From the NCBI GenBank assembly GCA_020723545.1, contig DYIS01000126.1:1-7377 (forward strand): 7,377 bases of DNA, in the 5' to 3' direction. Below are positions 1 to 5,836 of this stretch, piece after piece. Position numbers and translations under genes: made by a program. The notes below the pieces were generated by a model, which saw only the letters and a list, made by a program, of their open reading frames with translations, was not told where the DNA came from and did not search any database. The first letter of the stretch is position 1. Each line of letters starts with the position of its first letter. Origin of the DNA: Ktedonobacter racemifer (GTDB lineage: Bacteria; Chloroflexota; DTOL01; JACQYG01).

Positions 1-250
1 CGTTGATGACCGGGCAGAGCGTCGGCTTTAGCTCCCCTTTGACCCTGGAGATAAGTTCGGCGACGAGAGCGGCCTGGGGTGGCAGGGGGGCGCCAGCCTG
101 CGCTCGCCCTCGTATCCCCTCCAGCCCCTCCCTGAGGAGTGCAACGACGGTGTCGTGCGAGTACTCAGCGACCAGGGCCGCGATCGGGGCTTCTTTCAAC
201 AGGCGATCGATGCTGGGCAGCCGTCGCAGGGCCGCAGCGCGTTCGATCAT
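1..250 (-). CDS. selA: SelA, L-seryl-tRNA(Sec) selenium transferase (N-terminal part, cut by window edge)
   Basis: SelA is a PLP-dependent cytoplasmic enzyme that converts Ser-tRNA(Sec) to Sec-tRNA(Sec) using selenophosphate. Only 83 codons are visible. The N-terminus reads LRRLPSIDRLL at residues 8-18, the hallmark opening of SelA, followed by a helical stretch with VAEYSHDTVVALLRE (27-41). The fragment ends in CPVIN (79-83), where the family continues with a NATG...HTNLGRA segment that lies outside the window. The helical N-terminal part is the tRNA(Sec)-binding region; the PLP lysine is beyond the edge. The ATG at 250 is chosen because an in-frame TGA lies three codons upstream and a near-perfect Shine-Dalgarno precedes it. 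Position 79 is Cys where many SelA have Arg; I attach little weight to this. It follows the MFS gene by 6 bases and is probably in the same operon. selB may follow outside the window (inference). Confidence 0.9.
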   Translation of the reverse strand, partial: MIERAAALRRLPSIDRLLKEAPIAALVAEYSHDTVVALLREGLEGIRGRAQAGAPLPPQAALVAELISRVKGELKPTLCPVIN

Positions 251-254
251 GTCA

Positions 255-264
255 GATCACCTCC
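255..264 (-). promoter_or_regulatory. Strong Shine-Dalgarno of selA, embedded in the MFS gene end
   Basis: On the minus strand GGAGGTGATC is complementary over ten bases to the usual 3' end of bacterial 16S rRNA (GATCACCTCC). It ends 4 bases before the selA ATG. The site overlaps the last codon and the TGA stop of the MFS gene (257-259), so ribosomes finishing the MFS gene sit on the selA initiation region. This fixes the selA start and suggests translational coupling. Confidence 0.8.
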
Positions 265-1543
265 CGTGCGCTCCCACCCCCAGTCGAAAGTAGAACAAGA
301 ACCCCAGGAAGCGTAGGGCCCCGCCTAGTAATAAAGCTGGTTGGATGCCGATCACGTCGATCAGGGCGGTGCCCAAAAGGGGTGCCAGGAAGGTGGCCAC
401 GTTGATGACGGTGGTGTAGGCGGCGATGTAGCTGGGGCGTCGCTGGTCTGGACACACCTCCAGCATGGTATTGAAAAGGCTGAGGTTCAGGCCAGCGCCG
501 AAAATCCCTCCCAACACGGCCACGAAGACCAGAGGCTCCACCGAGGGCGAAAACGCCGTCAGGACCGGGTAGGTGATCAGCCCCAGGGTGGAGAGCAAGA
601 GCACAGGCCGGTTGCCCCGACGAGAGGCCAGCCGGCCCCAAAAGGGGTAGGCCAGGACTGAGGTAGCGCTGTTCACCATGGCGATCAGCCCGATCCAGCC
701 ATCGGTGGCATGGAGGGTCCGCACCCAGTAGATGGGATACAGGGGAATCGGCAGAAACAATCCGAAATACCAGACAAAAGAGCTCACCGAAAAACGGACG
801 AAGGGCCGGCGGCCCCACAGCATGCCCCAGAACGAGCGCAAGCGCTCCAAGGTGGTCCTTCTTGCAGCCGCCAGGGACAGGCCTGGCGGTGGGGCATCGG
901 TAACCTTGATGCGTGCCACGTAATACAGGCTGAGGAGGGAGGATAGAAAGCCGACGGTGAATAGTATCTGGTAATTGAGCGGCAGCACGACGAAGTCCAG
1001 GAACTTGCCGCCCAGGAGGGTGGCGGTGGTGCTGGTGGTACCCACCAGGATATTGCGGACGCTGACGACCCTGGCCCTTTTAGCCAACGGCACCACGTCG
1101 GCCATCATGGAGGTGAAGGCCACGTTGGCCATGGCTGCCGGAAAGGTGGAGAGGGCCACCAGGGTCACCACCATTTCCGCCCGATAGGCGCTGACGAAGA
1201 AGGGCATCAGGGCGATGAGCAAGAAGGCAAAGCGGTGGAGGAAGCCACTCAGGATGATGACCGGCATCTTTTGACGCTGGCGTTCAATGATCCTTGCGGC
1301 GGGGACCAGCCACACGATGTTGATCAACGCCGGTATGGCGGTGAGCATGCCGACCAGGTTATTCGAGGCCCCCAGGCGCAGGGCGAAGATGGAGAGGAAG
1401 GCGCTGGCGATGCCAGACAGGACCCCGAACCAAGCGATGTCCAGGTATAGGTTCCAGGTGTTGGCCTCCTCAACGGTGCGTCCTCGGGGTGGCTTGCGGA
1501 CGCGCCGACGCAGGGCAACACAGGGGTTGGGGAAAAGCTTCAT
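257..1543 (-). CDS. Major facilitator superfamily (MFS) transporter, substrate unknown
   Basis: A 428-residue integral membrane protein, a normal length for a 12-helix MFS permease. Hydrophobic segments alternate with short polar loops from about residue 32 to 420. A longer, basic, charged central loop (about 211-250) separates the two six-helix halves. The segment FWGRLASRRGNRP (301-313) resembles the MFS loop motif (G-x-L-x-x-R-x-G-x-R) in the second half. The basic N-terminus (about 20 residues, rich in Arg) should be cytoplasmic. The ATG at 1543 overlaps the HIT stop codon as ATGA, and only a weak AAGGA lies upstream, so re-initiation after the HIT gene is likely. No substrate-determining signature is recognisable. 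Its position between a HIT protein and selA does not by itself show a role in selenium uptake. Assignment to MFS is firm; the substrate is open. Confidence 0.85.
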   Translation of the reverse strand: MKLFPNPCVALRRRVRKPPRGRTVEEANTWNLYLDIAWFGVLSGIASAFLSIFALRLGASNNLVGMLTAIPALINIVWLVPAARIIERQRQKMPVIILSGFLHRFAFLLIALMPFFVSAYRAEMVVTLVALSTFPAAMANVAFTSMMADVVPLAKRARVVSVRNILVGTTSTTATLLGGKFLDFVVLPLNYQILFTVGFLSSLLSLYYVARIKVTDAPPPGLSLAAARRTTLERLRSFWGMLWGRRPFVRFSVSSFVWYFGLFLPIPLYPIYWVRTLHATDGWIGLIAMVNSATSVLAYPFWGRLASRRGNRPVLLLSTLGLITYPVLTAFSPSVEPLVFVAVLGGIFGAGLNLSLFNTMLEVCPDQRRPSYIAAYTTVINVATFLAPLLGTALIDVIGIQPALLLGGALRFLGFLFYFRLGVGAHGR

Positions 1544-2031
1544 CCGGCGATAACGTCCTTGAGGGCGCCCATCAGGCGCTCATAGGTGGAGTCCAGGAGT
1601 TCCGGGATAACCCGCGTTTCGGAGATGATGGGCATGAAGTTGGTATCGCCCTCCCAACGCGGCACCACGTGGATGTGTACGTGATCGTCGATGCCAGCGC
1701 CGGCGGGCTTACCGATGTTAACCCCCACGTTGAACCCTCCAGGGTTCATGGTGCGGCGCAGCAGTCGCAGGCCCAGAGCCACCAGGCTCATCATCTCGTT
1801 CAGCGTTTCGGGGCCCAAAAGCTCCAGGCTGGGCTCGTGCTGGTAAGGGCTCACCAAAAGATGCCCGTTGTTGTACGGGTAGAGGTTTAACATAATGAAG
1901 GCCCTCTCGCCGCGATGGACAACGTAGTTCTCTTTGTCGCTTTTCTCGCGGGCCTTGTCGCAGATGATACAGGTCTTGGGCTTTTCGCTCATGATGTATT
2001 TTATGCGCCAGGGTGTCCAGATTCGCTCCAA
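1540..2031 (-). CDS. HIT-family nucleotide hydrolase / Ap4A phosphorylase-like protein
   Basis: A 163-residue cytoplasmic histidine-triad protein. HIT enzymes act on nucleoside phosphate bonds (dinucleoside polyphosphates, AMP-lysine or similar) through a nucleotidyl-histidine intermediate. The triad HVHIHVV is at residues 117-123 within DDHVHIHVVPRW. The other core motif, GHLLVSPYQH, is at 56-65. CIIC at 21-24 is a likely zinc-ligand pair as in HINT/Ap4A-phosphorylase relatives, and the opening ERIWTPWR and the segment DTNFMP (129-134) also fit that subgroup. The start is set at TTG 2031: GGGAGGGG lies about nine bases upstream and the conserved ERIWTPWR begins right there. The next ATG (1992) lacks a ribosome binding site and would remove conserved residues. 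The frame stays open upstream to 2262, but that extension has low complexity and contains the promoter. The exact substrate cannot be told from sequence. Confidence 0.9.
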   Translation of the reverse strand: MERIWTPWRIKYIMSEKPKTCIICDKAREKSDKENYVVHRGERAFIMLNLYPYNNGHLLVSPYQHEPSLELLGPETLNEMMSLVALGLRLLRRTMNPGGFNVGVNIGKPAGAGIDDHVHIHVVPRWEGDTNFMPIISETRVIPELLDSTYERLMGALKDVIAG

Positions 2032-2038
2032 ACGCTGA

Positions 2039-2046
2039 CCCCTCCC
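2039..2046 (-). promoter_or_regulatory. Shine-Dalgarno that fixes the TTG start of the HIT gene
   Basis: GGGAGGGG on the minus strand, with its GGAGG core 9 bases upstream of TTG 2031. It is the only purine-rich site near the conserved N-terminus, so it decides for the TTG over the downstream ATG at 1992. Confidence 0.7.
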
Positions 2047-2067
2047 AGGAGTTCTTCCCTCGGCGAG

Positions 2068-2096
2068 ATTATAGCCCAAACGCCCTCGCCACGCAA
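2068..2096 (-). promoter_or_regulatory. Sigma-70-type promoter for the HIT-MFS-selA unit
   Basis: The -10 element is a perfect TATAAT (2073-2068). The -35 element is TTGCGT (2096-2091), matching the TTG of the consensus, and the spacer is exactly 17 bases. Transcription would begin near 2061, giving a leader of roughly 30 bases that contains the ribosome binding site. In a GC-rich spacer a perfect -10 at this distance from a gene start is unlikely to be chance. It indicates that the HIT gene starts a separate transcription unit rather than depending only on the thiamine riboswitch. Confidence 0.7.
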
Positions 2097-2309
2097 CCGA
2101 CCCGGGAATGCCCTGCCACCTGACTCGAGGGCGGGGAGATCTTGGCACCTGGCTTCCCGGTGTAAATGAAACAAATAGACCTATTCGGGGACGGGGCAAA
2201 GGCCGGTGGCGGTCGAGTTTCTTGCTTGCGCTATTGGATGGGGAACGAGTTGTGACCTGCACTTGGGGAGGGTGCTGCGCTGCAGCATTGAATGAGCAGC
2301 CTGAAAGGT
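2097..2309 (-). other. Non-coding spacer between thiD and the HIT promoter
   Basis: No gene is supported here on either strand. The minus frame is open through most of it, but its translation is a Pro/Arg-rich string with no family resemblance. A short perfect inverted repeat (TGCTGC, AGC loop, GCAGCA) lies at 2273-2287, just after the thiD stop, but no T run follows, so it is not a standard intrinsic terminator. An AT-richer patch at about 2161-2182 has no recognisable promoter or operator. Readthrough from the thiamine operon into the HIT gene therefore remains possible. Confidence 0.5.
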
Positions 2310-3167
2310 TTACCTGCCTCGGGATAAGTCCAGCGTTTCGACTACCCGAACCGTCCCTGGCATGGTGAACCCGCCCATCTGGTAGAAGCTGGCGAAATGG
2401 TCCAGGGGACCGTGTCCTTGGCCAAGGCTCAGAGAGTGTTGCAGCGCTATGGTTACGTATTCTTTCGCTACCCTGACCGCCTCGATCACATTTTGCCCCT
2501 TGGCCAGCCCGGCAGCGATGGCGGAGGCGAAGGTGCAGCCAGTGCCGTGGGTATTCCTGGTCTCAACTCGAGGGGAGACAAAGCCGATGAACCTCTCGCC
2601 GTCGTAGAGCAGGTCGATGCTCTCATCCATGTCCTGGAGGTGCCCCCCTTTCACCACGACGCTCGCCGCCCCGAGCCTCTTGATGGCCTCTGCCGCCTTC
2701 GCCATATCGGCCAGGCTGTTGGTCTCCAGGCCGGAGAGGACCCTGGCCTCGGGCAGGTTAGGGGTGATCACCCTGGCCAGGGGGACCAGCCGGGAGATCA
2801 AGGCCGAGCGGGCCTCCTCCCGCAGTAAGCTCGCGCCGCTTTTGGCAACCATCACCGGGTCTACTACCAGGTTCATCAGGCGGTACTCGCTAATCTTGGC
2901 GGCCACCACTTCAATGATCTCGGCATTGGAGAGCATGCCGGTTTTGACCGCATCCACCCCCAGGTCCAAGATGACGGAGTCGATCTGAAGCCCAACAAAT
3001 TGGGCGGGGAGATCATAGATGCCCTGCACCCCCACCGTGTTCTGGGCGGTTATGGATGTCAACGCACTCATGCCGTAGACGCCCAGGGCAGCGAAGGTCT
3101 TCAAGTCAGCCTGAATGCCGGCCCCGCCGCCGGAGTCCGAGCCCGCAATAGTCAAGGCCTTTTTCAT
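2310..3167 (-). CDS. thiD: ThiD, hydroxymethylpyrimidine / phosphomethylpyrimidine kinase
   Basis: ThiD phosphorylates 4-amino-5-hydroxymethyl-2-methylpyrimidine (HMP) to HMP-P and then HMP-PP, the pyrimidine substrate of ThiE. It is a cytoplasmic ribokinase-like enzyme. All landmark motifs are present: TIAGSDSGGGAGIQAD (6-21), KTGML (75-79), DPVMVAKSG (103-111), TPNLPEA (135-141), VKGGH (172-176) and the anion-hole/catalytic segment NTHGTGCTFASAIAAG (205-220), with Cys211 in the GTGC motif. GHGPLDHF (251-258) is the usual end of the family. Here about 27 residues follow (259-285), making the 285-residue protein slightly longer than the typical 260-270. The ATG at 3167 is preceded by AAGGTGA at good spacing. 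It is the last gene of the thiamine operon, 61 bases after thiL. With CytX it forms the pyrimidine arm of salvage. Confidence 0.96.
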   Translation of the reverse strand: MKKALTIAGSDSGGGAGIQADLKTFAALGVYGMSALTSITAQNTVGVQGIYDLPAQFVGLQIDSVILDLGVDAVKTGMLSNAEIIEVVAAKISEYRLMNLVVDPVMVAKSGASLLREEARSALISRLVPLARVITPNLPEARVLSGLETNSLADMAKAAEAIKRLGAASVVVKGGHLQDMDESIDLLYDGERFIGFVSPRVETRNTHGTGCTFASAIAAGLAKGQNVIEAVRVAKEYVTIALQHSLSLGQGHGPLDHFASFYQMGGFTMPGTVRVVETLDLSRGR

Positions 3168-3183
3168 CGTTCACCTTCCGTCG

Positions 3184-3225
3184 GTCACAATTTTTCGAGT
3201 TTGTAAACTTGTGTCACAAGGCTCG
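3184..3225. repeat. Dyad-symmetric element in the thiL-thiD spacer
   Basis: Within the 61-base gap between thiL and thiD two inverted repeats abut. On the plus strand these are AGTTTGTAAACT (3198-3209) and CTTGTGTCACAAG (3208-3220), sharing two bases, with CGAG (3196-3199) and CTCG (3222-3225) flanking both. GTCACAA occurs twice in direct orientation (3184-3190 and 3213-3219). It is much more AT-rich than its surroundings. It could be a DNA operator, an RNA hairpin in the operon mRNA (for processing or stability), or neither. I see no -10 box at proper distance, so an internal promoter is not supported. Confidence 0.4.
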
Positions 3226-3228
3226 ATG

Positions 3229-4248
3229 CTATCCTTTCTGGCGGAAGTGATCCCACCCCCTGGCCTCCAGAGGCACCCTTTCTCCGGTTTTTAGGACCAG
3301 CGTTTTCCCCTCCTGGGAAGGGGCGATCTCTCCCACCACGGTGAGGGGGGTTCCCGTCGCCGCCAGAACAGCGGCCGCCAGTTCGTTGGCCTTTTCCGGG
3401 GGAGCGGTGAGGAGCAACTCGTAATCCTCCCCGCCGAAGAGCGCCAGGTCCAAGGGATCTTTTCCCACCGATTGAGCCACCGCCCGAGTCGCCAAGGAAA
3501 TAGGGATATGCTGGGCCCAGATGGTAGCTCCCACCCGGCTGGCCTCGCAGATGCGGGTGATGTCGCTGGCCAGGCCATCGCTCAAATCGATCATGGCGCT
3601 GGCCGACTTCGACCGGGCGATGAGCTGGCCTTCTTTGAGACGGGGGGTAGGCGTGAGATGGGCGGCCTTAACCGCCCCGGCATGTTCCTCGGGGCAAGAG
3701 ATATCCGGGTTCAAGAGCAACGTCAAGCCGGCGGCCGAGTTGCCCAGTTCCCCGGTAACCAGGATCAGATCGCCAGGGCTAGCCCCGGAACGCAGGAGCA
3801 ATCCCTGGGGCTCGGCCTCCCCCAAAAGGAAGACGTCGATGATCAGTCCGGTGGGCGAGCGGGAGATGTTGCCGCCTACTACGTCGACCCCGAAGCGGCC
3901 CGCCTCCTCCCACAGACCCTGGTAGAGGGCATCGGTGTATTCCACCGTGGCGTCGGCGGATAGGTTCAGGGACACCAGGAGATACCTGGGCCGTCCGCCC
4001 ATGGAGGCGATATCGCTTACGTTAATGGCTACGACTTTGCGGCCGAGTTGGTGAGGAGTGATCTTATCCTTCAGGAAATGAACCCCCTCTACCTGGATAT
4101 CGCAGGTGGCTAAGAGATATTTGCCTCCTGCTGCGCGGAGCACCGCCACGTCATCGCCGATGCCCACCACCACGTCGTTTCTGGGGAGAGACGTGCCCTC
4201 CTTGATCCGCCCGATCAGGCCGAACTCCCCTATCTCGCTGATCAGCAT
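3229..4248 (-). CDS. thiL: ThiL, thiamine-monophosphate kinase
   Basis: ThiL phosphorylates thiamine monophosphate to thiamine pyrophosphate (TPP) with ATP, the last step of the pathway. It is a cytoplasmic PurM/HypE-like enzyme. Length (339 residues) is normal. Motifs in order: GIGDDVAVL (29-37) with metal-binding acidic residues, CDIQVEGVHF (49-58), INVSDIASMG (75-84), GGNISRSP (125-132), PTPR (200-203), IDLSDGLASDI (220-230), FGGEDYELL (271-279) and the C-terminal GWDHF (331-335). The segment at 125-132 has Asn127 where the commonest family form is GGDT, so a usually acidic position is changed; the rest of the site looks intact. ATG 4248 has GAGGAGGG seven bases upstream, and that site overlaps the thiE stop region; the gap to thiE is only 13 bases, so coupling is likely. 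The product is the ligand of the upstream riboswitch. Confidence 0.96.
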   Translation of the reverse strand: MLISEIGEFGLIGRIKEGTSLPRNDVVVGIGDDVAVLRAAGGKYLLATCDIQVEGVHFLKDKITPHQLGRKVVAINVSDIASMGGRPRYLLVSLNLSADATVEYTDALYQGLWEEAGRFGVDVVGGNISRSPTGLIIDVFLLGEAEPQGLLLRSGASPGDLILVTGELGNSAAGLTLLLNPDISCPEEHAGAVKAAHLTPTPRLKEGQLIARSKSASAMIDLSDGLASDITRICEASRVGATIWAQHIPISLATRAVAQSVGKDPLDLALFGGEDYELLLTAPPEKANELAAAVLAATGTPLTVVGEIAPSQEGKTLVLKTGERVPLEARGWDHFRQKG

Positions 4249-4261
4249 CCGGATGCCCTCC

Positions 4262-4906
4262 TCAATGCGGCCGCTTTTCCAGTCGGGCCTGGCGGATTCG
4301 CTGGAGCAGCTCCTGGGTCATCGCCCGGATGTCCTCGGCGCTGACGATGGCCGAGATCACCGCCGCTCCGTCAGCGCCCGTAGCGATGACCTCCTCAATG
4401 TTGTTGGCATTTATGCCGCCAATGGCGATCACCGGGATGGAGACGTGGCGCACCACCTCAGCCAGGCCTGGTGCACCCATGGGCGGGGCGGCGTCAGGCT
4501 TGGTGCCGGTGGCATAGATGGGACCGACCCCCAGGTAATCAGCCCCGTCTTTTTCTCCCTGGATTGCCTCGGCCAGATTCGTGGCGGAGACCCCCAGGAT
4601 CTTCTCCGGGCCTAGGAGCTTCCGAGCCAGCTTCGCCGGCATATCATCCTGGCCCACATGGACGCCATCGGCCTCCACGGCCAAGGCAACGTCCAGCCGG
4701 TCGTTGACGATGAAAGGTACGCTCACCTGGCGGCATAGAGCACGGAGCTCTTGGGCCTCCTCCACCATGCGCCGGGTGCCGGTCTCCTTTTCTCGATACT
4801 GAACCACCGTAGCTCCACCGGCAATGGCTGCCTGGATCACCTCCCGGTGGCTTCGTCCACGGGAGAGTTTGGCGTCAGTGATGACATAAAGCTCCCAATT
4901 TATCAT
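4262..4906 (-). CDS. thiE: ThiE, thiamine-phosphate synthase
   Basis: ThiE joins HMP-PP and hydroxyethylthiazole phosphate to give thiamine monophosphate and pyrophosphate. It is a cytoplasmic TIM-barrel enzyme. The 214 residues match the usual size. Motifs: QYREK (36-40, usually QLR-K), VNDR (67-70), ADGVHVGQDD (79-88), GVSATN (105-110), YLGVGPIYATGTKPDA (124-139), AIGGI (161-165) and VISAI (183-187, usually VVSAI). The start at ATG 4906 is chosen because GGAGGAG lies six bases upstream and ThiE proteins begin within a few residues of the first beta strand (LYVITD). A GTG at 4963 would add 19 residues with no family match and no good ribosome site. The 88-base gap from thiM contains a small hairpin (GTGCC, TGCT loop, GGCAT) just before this Shine-Dalgarno. 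Its substrates come from ThiD and ThiM in the same operon. Confidence 0.96.
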   Translation of the reverse strand: MINWELYVITDAKLSRGRSHREVIQAAIAGGATVVQYREKETGTRRMVEEAQELRALCRQVSVPFIVNDRLDVALAVEADGVHVGQDDMPAKLARKLLGPEKILGVSATNLAEAIQGEKDGADYLGVGPIYATGTKPDAAPPMGAPGLAEVVRHVSIPVIAIGGINANNIEEVIATGADGAAVISAIVSAEDIRAMTQELLQRIRQARLEKRPH

Positions 4907-4994
4907 GCCAATCTCCTCCATGCCAGCAGGCACCTCTGTCCTAAGGGAATTTACCCCGGGCACCCCTCATGAATCATAGCATGCAGTGAGTTCC

Positions 4995-5816
4995 CTAGAG
5001 ATAATAGGCTCTGGCCCCTTCGGCTATTTGCGCCGGGGTGAGGTTGTAGATGTTGTCGAAAAGGGCTGCCTTGAAGCTTGCCGGCCCCTTGGCCCCCGAG
5101 GCAGCCATTTCCGCCGCCAGACCGTAGCAGACCAGCCCCGCGGTGGCCGCCAGGAGGTAATCCCGTTCCACCGCGGCGAAGGCGGCGATCATGGTGGTGG
5201 CCATGCAGCCGGTTCCGGTGATGGTCTTGAGCATGGCGTGGCCGTTATCCACGCCGATAACCCTCTGGCCGTCGGAGATGACATCTCGTTTGCCGGTGAT
5301 AGCCACGGTCAGGCCATATTTTCGGGCCACGGTTCGGGCCACTTCCTCCGGATCCTCCACATCTTTTATCGATTCTACCCCTTTGACCTCGCCGCCCAGC
5401 CCCGAAACGGCCCCTATTTCGCCGGAGTTGCCCCGCAGGACGGCGATCTTCAACCCCTCTAACAGGCGCAGGTTGCTCTGAGTACGCAAGGTAGTTGCCC
5501 CTGCCCCCACCGGATCGAGAACGATGGGGATGCCCAACTCATTGGCCCGGCGGCCAGCCACGATCATGGACTCCACCCACGCTGGCGTCAGGGTGCCGGG
5601 GTTCAAAACCAGAGCCCCGGCGGCCGCTACCATCTCGGCCACCTCCTCCCTGGCGTGGGCCATCACCGGCAGGGCACCGATGTGCAGGGTTACGTTAGCC
5701 GTGTCGTTCATCACCACGAAGTTGGTGATGTGGTGGAGCAAGGGCTTCTGCTGTCGGACCTTTTCTAACATCTGGCCAATGGCAAAGCCCAGATCCTTGG
5801 CTTTTTCTTTTTCCAC
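4995..5816 (-). CDS. thiM: ThiM, hydroxyethylthiazole kinase
   Basis: ThiM phosphorylates 4-methyl-5-(2-hydroxyethyl)thiazole with ATP, the salvage route to the thiazole half of thiamine. It is a cytoplasmic ribokinase-like enzyme, normally a trimer. The 273 residues match the family. Motifs: HHITNFVVMNDTAN (28-41), LNPGTL (71-76), VLDPVGAG (99-106), LRGNSGEI (127-134), AITGKRD (172-178), TGTGCM (200-205) with the conserved Cys204 near the catalytic site, and GPASFKAALFDNIY (244-257). The start is GTG 5816: GGGAGGT lies seven bases upstream and no better start is near. It follows the permease stop by 20 bases and stops at TAG 4997. Presence of a thiazole kinase with no thiazole synthase in view supports a salvage role. 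Confidence 0.96.
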   Translation of the reverse strand: MEKEKAKDLGFAIGQMLEKVRQQKPLLHHITNFVVMNDTANVTLHIGALPVMAHAREEVAEMVAAAGALVLNPGTLTPAWVESMIVAGRRANELGIPIVLDPVGAGATTLRTQSNLRLLEGLKIAVLRGNSGEIGAVSGLGGEVKGVESIKDVEDPEEVARTVARKYGLTVAITGKRDVISDGQRVIGVDNGHAMLKTITGTGCMATTMIAAFAAVERDYLLAATAGLVCYGLAAEMAASGAKGPASFKAALFDNIYNLTPAQIAEGARAYYL

Positions 5817-5836
5817 TTGATTTACCTCCCGGCCGA

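Noticed and set aside
257..259. Selenocysteine codon in the MFS protein
   Set aside because: No recognisable SECIS hairpin directly downstream, the protein is already full length for MFS, and a strong selA start follows immediately.
341..661. Plus-strand open frames such as this one and others at 1489-1890, 2397-2828, 3472-3963, 4986-5462 and 6467-6838
   Set aside because: They are antisense to well-supported genes, their translations are low-complexity or His/Gln/Arg-rich without motifs, and they are the expected by-product of GC-rich codon use.
2032..2262. N-terminal extension of the HIT protein to 240 residues (start at 2262)
   Set aside because: The added residues are Pro/Arg-rich with no family match, the region contains the promoter, and a good Shine-Dalgarno serves the TTG at 2031, where conservation begins.
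2273..2287. Perfect hairpin after thiD as an intrinsic terminator
   Set aside because: A six-bp GC stem with a three-base loop is present, but the following bases are C-rich and contain no T run.
3168..3228. Internal promoter for thiD
   Set aside because: TTTACA and TTGTGA resemble -35 boxes, but no -10-like hexamer occurs at 16-18 bases from either.
4907..4963. Upstream GTG start of thiE at 4963
   Set aside because: No proper ribosome binding site and no family resemblance in the extra 19 residues; ATG 4906 has GGAGGAG at good spacing.
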